From the NCBI GenBank assembly GCA_035502855.1, contig DATJTX010000029.1, positions 22,248 to 86,247 of the forward strand: a stretch of 64,000 nucleotides of DNA. The letters run 5' to 3'. The notes beneath the pieces are model-generated. The model saw only the letters and a program-made list of their open reading frames with translations. It was not told the DNA's origin and ran no database searches. Of this stretch, positions 58,216-64,000 are shown piece by piece. The position numbers were made by a program, and so were the translations under genes. Every line of letters begins with the position of its first letter. Positions within the stretch are counted from its first letter, which is position 1. Origin of the DNA: Candidatus Baltobacteraceae bacterium (GTDB taxonomy: Bacteria; Vulcanimicrobiota; Vulcanimicrobiia; Vulcanimicrobiales; Vulcanimicrobiaceae).

Positions 58216-59148
58216 GTGAGCTGGTTGCAACGACTGCGGGCATCGCTCGGCAAGGCCCGCGACACCTTCGCAGCGGTCCAGAATCTCGGGCGGGGGCGCA
58301 AGCCGCTGACCGCAGAGTTTTGGGAAGAGCTCGAGGACCTGCTCATCATGGGCGACTTCGGCGTTCCGACGACCGCCAAGATCGTCGGCGGGCTCAAGAC
58401 CGTCGCCAAACAGGAAGCGTGGACGACCACCGATCAAGCGATCGCGCGTTTTCACCGCGACGTCGAGCGCTTTCTCACCCTTCCGGGCTCGGAGCTGCAG
58501 CTCGGCAACGACCGGCCGGCGGTGATTCTCATCGTCGGCGTCAACGGCAGCGGCAAAACCACGACGATCGGCAAGCTCGCGACGCGGTTGCGCAGCGAGG
58601 GCAAACGCGTGCTCATGATCGCGGGCGACACGTTCCGAGCCGCCGCGGCCGAACAGCTTGCGATCTGGGCGGATCGTTCGAAGAGCGAGATCGTCCGCGG
58701 AGCGGAAGGCGCCGATCCCGCCTCGGTCATCTTCGATGGAGTCAAAGCGGGAAAGGCACGCGGCGTCGACGTGATCCTGATCGATACCGCCGGCCGGCTG
58801 CAGACCAAGACCAACCTCATGGAAGAACTGAAAAAAATCCGCCGCGTCGTCGATCGCGAACTCGGGCGCGCGCCCGACGAAACGTTGCTCGTCCTCGACG
58901 GCACGACCGGCCAGAACGCGATCTCGCAGGCCCGGCTCTTCAATGAGACGACGCAGTTGACGGGCGTGGTCGTGACCAAACTCGACTCCACCGCCAAGGG
59001 CGGCGTGCTGGTCGCGATCGTCGATACACTCGAGATTCCGATCAAGTTCATCGGCCTGGGCGAGAGCGCGGACGCGCTGCGCCCGTTCGTTGCCGCCGAA
59101 TTCACCCAAGCCCTCTTCGACGATGCCCCGGAATCCGTGCGTACGTGA
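58216..59148 (+). CDS. ftsY: Signal recognition particle receptor FtsY
   Basis: A GTG-initiated 310-residue SRP GTPase of the NG type. The N domain covers about 1-85. The G domain has the P-loop GVNGSGKTTTIGKLA, AGDTFRAAAAEQL, the DTAGRLQTK switch and TKLDSTAKGG. There is no acidic A domain, as in many non-proteobacteria. It docks ribosome-SRP complexes at the membrane. Confidence 0.95.
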   Translation: MSWLQRLRASLGKARDTFAAVQNLGRGRKPLTAEFWEELEDLLIMGDFGVPTTAKIVGGLKTVAKQEAWTTTDQAIARFHRDVERFLTLPGSELQLGNDRPAVILIVGVNGSGKTTTIGKLATRLRSEGKRVLMIAGDTFRAAAAEQLAIWADRSKSEIVRGAEGADPASVIFDGVKAGKARGVDVILIDTAGRLQTKTNLMEELKKIRRVVDRELGRAPDETLLVLDGTTGQNAISQARLFNETTQLTGVVVTKLDSTAKGGVLVAIVDTLEIPIKFIGLGESADALRPFVAAEFTQALFDDAPESVRT

Positions 59149-59188
59149 AATATTCGTGCCACACACTTGTCACTCGCGCGTGAGAGCG

Positions 59189-59233
59189 TGATGGTAGGCC
59201 GGTAAATGGTAGGCCGGTAAATGGTAGGCCGGT
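59189..59233 (+). promoter_or_regulatory. Three tandem 15-bp units in the recA leader, each a 4-codon minicistron
   Basis: ATGGTAGGCCGGTAA is repeated three times without a gap. Each unit reads Met-Val-Gly-Arg-stop in full. The array ends 16 bp before the recA ATG, with GAAAGG in between. Translational control or plain tandem duplication are both possible. Confidence 0.7.
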
Positions 59234-59249
59234 AAAAGAAAGGACCGCA

Positions 59250-60299
59250 ATGGCAGCGCAAGACGAAAAAGGAATCGCCCTCAGCAATGCCCTCGCCCAG
59301 ATCGAACGGCAATTCGGTAAGGGCTCGATCATGAAAATGGGCGACTTTCAAGAACGCATGGCGTTCGAGGTCATCCCGAGCGGATCGATCGCGATCGATC
59401 TCGCGCTCGGCGTCGGCGGATTTCCGCGCGGACGCATCGTGGAGATCTACGGGCCCGAATCGAGTGGAAAGACCACGCTCGCGCTGCACGCGATCGCCGA
59501 AGCGCAAAAGACCGGCGGTACCGCGGCCTTCATCGACGTCGAGCACGCACTCGATCCCAATTACGCCGCCGCCCTCGGCGTCGACCTCGACAACTTGCTC
59601 GTTTCGCAGCCGGACACCGGTGAGCAGGCGCTCGAGATCGGCGAGATGCTCATCCGCAGCAACGCGGTCGACGTCATCGTGATCGACTCGGTCGCGGCGC
59701 TCGTTACCAAAGCCGAACTCGAAGGCGACATGGGCGATGCGCACGTCGGTCTGCAGGCGCGTCTGATGTCGCAGGCCCTGCGTAAACTCACCGCCGCGAT
59801 TTCACGCAGCAAAGCCGTAATGATCTTCATCAATCAATTGCGCGAGAAGGTCGGCGTGATGTTCGGTAGTCCCGAAACCACCTCAGGCGGACGCGCGCTC
59901 AAGTTTTATGCATCGATTCGCCTCGACGTGCGCAAGCTCGAGCAAATCAAGATCGGGCAAGACGTCGTCGGTTCGCGCACGCGCGTCAAGGTGGTCAAGA
60001 ACAAGGTTGCGCCGCCGTTCCGTCAAGCAGAGTTCGATATCACCTACGGTCACGGCATCTCGAAGATGGGCTCGATCCTCGACGTCGCGCTCGAGCAAAA
60101 CATCGTCGGCAAGAGCGGCTCGTGGTACACCTACGGCGATCAGCGCATCGGGCAAGGCCGCGAGAACGCAAAGGCGTTCCTCGAGGAGCATCTCGATCTC
60201 GCCGGCGAAATCGAAACGAAGATTCGCGAAGCGCTGTCCAAGGCCGTTTCGAAAAACGGACACAGCAGCGGTTCCATCGCCGTCGTCACGGAAGAGTGA
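59250..60299 (+). CDS. recA: Recombinase RecA
   Basis: A 349-residue RecA. The Walker A is GPESSGKTT, followed by the L1 and L2 DNA-binding loops ([21 protein letters not shown] region; [17 protein letters not shown]) and the C-terminal domain ending in an [11 protein letters not shown] tail. It drives homologous recombination and SOS induction. No clear LexA box was seen upstream. It overlaps recX by 4 bp. Confidence 0.97.
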   Translation: MAAQDEKGIALSNALAQIERQFGKGSIMKMGDFQERMAFEVIPSGSIAIDLALGVGGFPRGRIVEIYGPESSGKTTLALHAIAEAQKTGGTAAFIDVEHALDPNYAAALGVDLDNLLVSQPDTGEQALEIGEMLIRSNAVDVIVIDSVAALVTKAELEGDMGDAHVGLQARLMSQALRKLTAAISRSKAVMIFINQLREKVGVMFGSPETTSGGRALKFYASIRLDVRKLEQIKIGQDVVGSRTRVKVVKNKVAPPFRQAEFDITYGHGISKMGSILDVALEQNIVGKSGSWYTYGDQRIGQGRENAKAFLEEHLDLAGEIETKIREALSKAVSKNGHSSGSIAVVTEE

Positions 60300-60751
60300 G
60301 CGCCTGGTCGTATGCGCTCGGGCTGCTCGCACGACGGAGGCTGACGCAGGCGCAGTTGTGGGAGCGTCTGCAGCGGAAAGGCTACGACGACGAATCCGTC
60401 CGCAGCGTGATCGCACGCTGCAAACGCGAAGGTTTCATCGACGATCGACTCTTCGCCCAACTCTACGTTGAGCGCAAGCGCAAGGCCATCGGCGACGTCC
60501 GCCTGGTCGGCGAACTGGTTCGCAAAGGCATCGACCGCGACCACGCTTATGCGGCGGTATCCGCGCTCGAAGAGAGCGAGCGCGCGCGCTGTGCCCGAGC
60601 GTTCGATCAACTCGCGCGTCGGGCCGCGCCCAGCTATCCGGCCGCCGCGCGCCGCTTAGAGCGTCTGGGGTTCCCGGCTTCGACCATTTATGCGGTCCTG
60701 CGTGATGTTGCCGCAAACTCGGGAGTGTTGGCCGGAATCGATCTCGATTAG
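60296..60751 (+). CDS. recX: RecA regulator RecX
   Basis: A 151-residue protein with three-helix repeats. [25 protein letters not shown] and [26 protein letters not shown] are the RecX signature; the C-terminal repeats follow. GTG 60296 overlaps the recA stop in GTGA form. RecX limits RecA filament growth. Confidence 0.9.
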   Translation: MSAWSYALGLLARRRLTQAQLWERLQRKGYDDESVRSVIARCKREGFIDDRLFAQLYVERKRKAIGDVRLVGELVRKGIDRDHAYAAVSALEESERARCARAFDQLARRAAPSYPAAARRLERLGFPASTIYAVLRDVAANSGVLAGIDLD

Positions 60752-60802
60752 GCCGCTCGGGCCTACGTCCTGCGTCGCGAGCGTTCGGGCACTGGGGAGC
60801 AT

Positions 60803-61492
60803 ATGGCCGCTCCGACGATCGTCGTTGCCGAAGACGACGGTGCTATTCGGGATCTGCTTGCCCATCATCTCGAGCGCGAAGGCTTCAGCGTCGTCGCGGT
60901 CTGCGACGGCAATGCCGCGCTTCGCAGTGCGCGATATTGCGCTGACCTGATGATTCTCGATATAGGGCTCCCCGGCGTTGACGGATTCGACGTCGTGCGC
61001 GCGCTTCGGCGGGAGGAGCGAGCGGTGCCGATCGTCATGCTGACCGCGCGCATCGACGAGATCGATCGGGTCGTCGGTTTCGAACTCGGCGCCGACGATT
61101 ACATTTGCAAGCCGTTTTCTCCCCGCGAGGTCGTGGCGCGCGTGCGCGCCGTGCTGCGGCGTTCCGGCCGAACGCTCGATGCCGCGCCGGCGGCGCTGCG
61201 CTTTGGGCGGTTGGAGATCGATGAAGCCGCGCGCGAAGCCCGTGTCGACGGCGCCGACGTGCATTTGAAGCCGCGAGAGTTCGCGCTGCTGCTCGAGCTC
61301 GCGGTCAACGCCGGCGTCGCGCTCTCGCGCGAGCGTTTGCTCGAACGGGTCTGGGGATTCGATTTCGACGGCGACGAGCGTACGGTGGACGTTCACGTGC
61401 GCCGGTTGCGCTCCAAGATCGAGGAAGACGCCGGCCTCCCGCCGATCGTGCAAACGATTCATGGGTACGGCTACAAGTTCGTGCGCGCATGA
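60803..61492 (+). CDS. OmpR/PhoB-type response regulator
   Basis: A 229-residue regulator. The receiver has the acidic pair EDD (10-12), phospho-acceptor Asp in LMILDIGLPG, and KPF. The winged-helix output domain runs from about 130, with LLERVWGFDFDGDERTVDVHVRRLRSKIE as its recognition region. It overlaps the kinase gene by 4 bp. Targets are unknown. Confidence 0.93.
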   Translation: MAAPTIVVAEDDGAIRDLLAHHLEREGFSVVAVCDGNAALRSARYCADLMILDIGLPGVDGFDVVRALRREERAVPIVMLTARIDEIDRVVGFELGADDYICKPFSPREVVARVRAVLRRSGRTLDAAPAALRFGRLEIDEAAREARVDGADVHLKPREFALLLELAVNAGVALSRERLLERVWGFDFDGDERTVDVHVRRLRSKIEEDAGLPPIVQTIHGYGYKFVRA

Positions 61493-62604
61493 ACGTGCGC
61501 GAACGGCCGGTCCACTCGGTCGCGCAGCTTTTGCCCAGGGTCCTCCGCTCGCTCGAGCACGGCCCGAACGTTCCCCTGCTGGTCCTTCGCATTCCCGAGC
61601 GCGCGCAGCACGCGGAGCGCGAAACCCTCGACGCTTTTCTCGGCGCCGCCGAGCGCATCGTGCGCAAAGGCGACCCGTTGGTCCATGAACCGGGCAGCAA
61701 TTGGTTCGCGATCGCCATGCTCGCCCCGGCGCGGGGAGGGGCGGCCAAGCTCACGCTGGACGCGCGTTCGGCACTCGAGCGCATCGCCGCGACGATGTCG
61801 CTGGTGATCGGCAGACGCATGGAGACCGGATGGTGGCCGATCGCTTCGAGAGGCGACCTCGATTCATTCGAGTCTACGATCGAGCGCGCGCTCGAACGAG
61901 GTGCGCGGGAACGCGAGCGATTCGAATTCCTGGCGATGGTCGGTCACGAACTGCGCACGCCCCTCACCTCGATCCGCGGCTACATCGAAACCATTCTGGA
62001 CGATGGTCTGGACCGGCGCACGACTCGACGATTTCTCCAAGTGGCGCGGAACGAAGCGCTGCGCCTCGGGCGATTGGTCGACGGTATGCTCGATTTTTCT
62101 CTGCTCGATCTCGGACCGCAGCCGGCTCCCGGGGTCACCGACATGGGCGCGGCGACGCGCGCCGCCCTCGAAGCGCTCGCGCCAATCGCACGCGAGGCAC
62201 GCGTGCGGATGCAGCTTCGCGCCGGCGAGGGTCTCTTCGCGCGAATCGGCGCCGACGGCTGCATGCACGTTTTGCTCAACGTCATCGAGAACGGGATCAA
62301 ATACGGGTCCCCCGGCGGTCGCGTCGCGATCTCGCTCGAACGCCAGGACCCGTTTGTTCAGGTGACGGTTGACGACGATGGTCCCGGCGTGCCGGCCGAC
62401 GAGCGCGAGCGCATCTTCGAGCATCGAGCGCGCGGCGGGTCCGCGCGGGCAACGCCGGGGACCGGCATCGGTCTTACGATCGTGCGCACGATCGTCGAGC
62501 GCGCCGCGGGGAGCGTGAACGCGCAATCGTCGCCGCTGGGCGGCGCACGATTCGTCATTCGTCTTCCCGCCGGCAAAGCGGAATCGAGACCCGATCCGTC
62601 GTAG
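61489..62604 (+). CDS. Soluble sensor histidine kinase
   Basis: A 371-residue kinase without membrane segments. Residues 1-140 form an unassigned sensor region. The H box is FLAMVGHELRTPLTSIRGY (about 145-163). The ATPase domain has NVIENGIKYG (N box), VDDDGPGVP (G1) and GTGIGLTIV (G2). It should phosphorylate the regulator encoded just upstream. Cytoplasmic sensing is implied. Confidence 0.9.
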   Translation: MNVRERPVHSVAQLLPRVLRSLEHGPNVPLLVLRIPERAQHAERETLDAFLGAAERIVRKGDPLVHEPGSNWFAIAMLAPARGGAAKLTLDARSALERIAATMSLVIGRRMETGWWPIASRGDLDSFESTIERALERGARERERFEFLAMVGHELRTPLTSIRGYIETILDDGLDRRTTRRFLQVARNEALRLGRLVDGMLDFSLLDLGPQPAPGVTDMGAATRAALEALAPIAREARVRMQLRAGEGLFARIGADGCMHVLLNVIENGIKYGSPGGRVAISLERQDPFVQVTVDDDGPGVPADERERIFEHRARGGSARATPGTGIGLTIVRTIVERAAGSVNAQSSPLGGARFVIRLPAGKAESRPDPS

Positions 62605-62614
62605 AACGTAGTCC

Positions 62615-62944
62615 GTGGCGACGTCACGGACTGTTTTTGCTCACGAGAGCGAATCGGCTCTCGCCAGGCTCTTCGATTTTTATCGAATCGCCTGGGAATA
62701 CGAACCTCGCTCGTTTCCGATTCTTTGGGATACATGCGGCAGACCTGTCGCTTTTTTTACGCCCGATTTCTACTTGCCGGAATACGATTTGTACATCGAG
62801 ATGACCGTCGCAAAGCCATCGCTCAATACACGCAAAAACCGTAAGCTGCGCTTGATGGCGCGGCACCATCCGCAGGTGCGCGTGAAGCTCTTCACCCGGC
62901 GCGACGTCGAGCGGCTCTTTGCGCGCCTCTCTCCGGCGGCGTGA
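62615..62944 (+). CDS. Small PD-(D/E)xK-like protein next to hpt
   Basis: A GTG-initiated 109-residue protein. FTPDFYLPEYDLYIEMTVAK resembles the PD...E-x-K core of restriction-like nucleases, though the Lys is displaced (EMTVAK). FDFYRIAWEYEPRSFPI precedes it. Similar small proteins occur in other genomes, by memory; function is unknown. It overlaps hpt by 4 bp, so it is probably co-expressed with it. Confidence 0.6.
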   Translation: MATSRTVFAHESESALARLFDFYRIAWEYEPRSFPILWDTCGRPVAFFTPDFYLPEYDLYIEMTVAKPSLNTRKNRKLRLMARHHPQVRVKLFTRRDVERLFARLSPAA

Positions 62945-63450
62945 TCGGCGAGCTGCTCTTCGACGCACCGGCGATCGCCGAGCGCGTCCACGAGCTCGGC
63001 GAGCAGATATCGCGCGACTACGACGGTCGCGTTCCGGTGTTGATCGGGGTCCTCAACGCGGCGGCAACATTCCTCGCCGATCTGACGCGCGCGGTGCGCA
63101 TTCCCTGCGAGATTGACGCGATTGCCGTCACCAAGTTCAGTGAGGTCGAGGGAATACGATTTCTCAAAGATACCTCAGCGTCTATTGAGGGTCGGCACGT
63201 TATCCTGGTCGACGATACCATCGACACCGGCATGACCCTGCAATACGTGGTCAAGTCGCTCTCCGCTCGGTCGCCTGCCTCGTTGGCGGTGTGCACCTTG
63301 CTGGATCGGCCCACGCGCAGAATTGCCGATATTGAGGTCAAGTACCGCGGGTTCGAGATTCCCGACGTCTACGTGGTCGGCTACGGACTCGACTACCGCG
63401 GTCGCTACCGAGAGTTGCAAGCCCTTTATGCTCATGGATCGTGGCCGTGA
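62941..63450 (+). CDS. hpt: Hypoxanthine(-guanine) phosphoribosyltransferase
   Basis: A GTG-initiated 169-residue phosphoribosyltransferase. The PRPP loop is VILVDDTIDTGMTL, the flexible loop contains VTKFSEVEGIRFLKD, and the base-contact region is VGYGLDYRGRYRELQ. It salvages hypoxanthine or guanine with PRPP. It overlaps the small protein before it and the glycosidase after it. Confidence 0.95.
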   Translation: MIGELLFDAPAIAERVHELGEQISRDYDGRVPVLIGVLNAAATFLADLTRAVRIPCEIDAIAVTKFSEVEGIRFLKDTSASIEGRHVILVDDTIDTGMTLQYVVKSLSARSPASLAVCTLLDRPTRRIADIEVKYRGFEIPDVYVVGYGLDYRGRYRELQALYAHGSWP

Positions 63451-64000
63451 TTGACCGCTCGATGCGCGCGTGCGCGCTGATTTGTGCCCTCCTCGCGGCG
63501 ATGCTGCCGCTGCGTGCAAACTCGCTCGAGTTGCAGTCGATCGCGCGCGCCGCGGCCGATTACAACAATCCCAACGCGCATCTGGCCGAGATGTTCCGCG
63601 CCGCCTTGCTCGATACCGGAAAACTGGCCGAGTACGCACCCGACGGCACCGCGTACATCAAGACCGGCGACATTCCGGCCGAGTGGCTGCGTGATGCCAG
63701 CGCCCAAGCACGTCCATATCTATTTTTCGCAAAAGACGATCCCGATACGCGCAAGCTACTGCGCGCGATCATCGCCCGAATGGTGAAATATATCCAAATC
63801 GACCCCTATGCCAACGCGTTCACGCTCGATTATCGCGTTTGGGAAGAAAAATTCGAACTGGATTCACTCGCCTATCCGGTCACCCTCTCGTGGAGCTACT
63901 GGAAAACCACCGGGGACGAATCGATTTTCACGCCCGATTTCCAAAAGGCGCTCGATGCGATTCTGGCGACGATGCAGCGCGAGCAAGATCATCCGCGCGA
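63447..64000 (+). CDS. GH125-like exo-alpha-mannosidase, N-terminal part (3' end outside window)
   Basis: The frame is open to the window edge, 184 codons. GTG 63447 overlaps the hpt stop; ATG 63462 is the alternative. A signal peptide (ALICALLAAMLPLRANS) is followed by TGDIPAEWLRDASAQARPYL, the glycoside hydrolase family 125 signature. VWEEKFELDSLAYPVTLSWSYW also fits. GH125 enzymes release mannose from alpha-1,6-linked glycans. Secretion to the periplasm is likely. Confidence 0.85.
   Translation, partial: MIDRSMRACALICALLAAMLPLRANSLELQSIARAAADYNNPNAHLAEMFRAALLDTGKLAEYAPDGTAYIKTGDIPAEWLRDASAQARPYLFFAKDDPDTRKLLRAIIARMVKYIQIDPYANAFTLDYRVWEEKFELDSLAYPVTLSWSYWKTTGDESIFTPDFQKALDAILATMQREQDHPR

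Noticed and set aside
59149..59249. LexA/SOS box upstream of recA
   Set aside because: No convincing palindrome of either the Gram-positive or the E. coli type was found.

Overview
The window comes from a GC-rich bacterial chromosome. Housekeeping genes are densely packed, often with ATGA or GTGA stop/start overlaps. Much of the gene order is Firmicutes-like: ispD-ispF-(gltX position)-cysE-cysS-rlmB-sigH, then rpmG-tRNA-secE-nusG-rplK-rplA and rplJ-rplL, plus fakA-plsX-fakB. Yet a 1226-residue TonB-dependent receptor shows an outer membrane. A diderm lineage of the Terrabacteria such as Candidatus Eremiobacterota (WPS-2) fits best. That placement is inference from gene content and order, not a database result.

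Layout. 1-3.6 kb: fatty-acid activation (end of fakA, plsX, two DegV/FakB proteins). 3.6-11.3 kb: hemW, a PIN-TRAM membrane protein, ispD, ispF, a free-standing GluRS-like anticodon-binding domain where gltX normally lies, cysE, cysS, rlmB and a SigH-type sigma factor. 11.3-24.3 kb: mixed accessory genes (two PstS-like binding proteins, a ferredoxin-like protein, the TonB receptor, a carotenoid-desaturase-like flavoprotein, an acetyltransferase, a His-rich lipoprotein, a DHH phosphoesterase, MsrB, a GAF-GGDEF-HD-GYP protein) around dispersed tRNAs: Thr-UGU, Tyr, Gly, Thr-GGU, Arg. 24.4-27.3 kb: rpmG, tRNA-Trp, secE, nusG, rplK, rplA. 27.3-42.0 kb: an insertion into the normally adjacent rplA/rplJ pair. 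It holds a ParS/MbcA-like protein, a STAS protein, a biotin-independent malonate decarboxylase operon (mdcA, C, D, E, a fused mdcG-mdcB, H) that runs into mutM, and an oxalate-type operon (GntR regulator, TPP-dependent lyase, formyl-CoA transferase, aldehyde dehydrogenase, OxlT-like antiporter). 42.0-46.0 kb: rplJ-rplL with an L10 leader, a membrane protein, two related TetR regulators and an MFS exporter. 46.2-48.9 kb: membrane and soluble pyrophosphatases. 49-56.2 kb: geranylgeranyl-reductase-like protein, cheR, cheB, fliA, a FliK-like protein and a FlhB-tail protein. 56.2-58.2 kb: repeat-rich, with a DUF3089 secreted protein. 58.2-64 kb: ftsY, recA, recX, a two-component system, hpt, and the start of a GH125 glycosidase.

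Several non-coding signals recur. Three stable-RNA or ribosomal-protein promoters share one architecture: -35 TTGC, a GGG core in a 17-bp spacer, and an extended -10 TGGTA. A 36-bp palindrome occurs at two gene ends, with a shorter relative at a third site. A repeat ending in CTCAGGGTGACA occurs at four places, once inside the L10 leader loop. The strongest leads are the metabolic island that splits rplA from rplJ, with a possible formyl-CoA-recycling acid pathway; the mdcG-mdcB fusion; the orphan GluRS domain; a class II-shaped tRNA-Thr(UGU); and the repeated four-residue minicistrons in front of recA.
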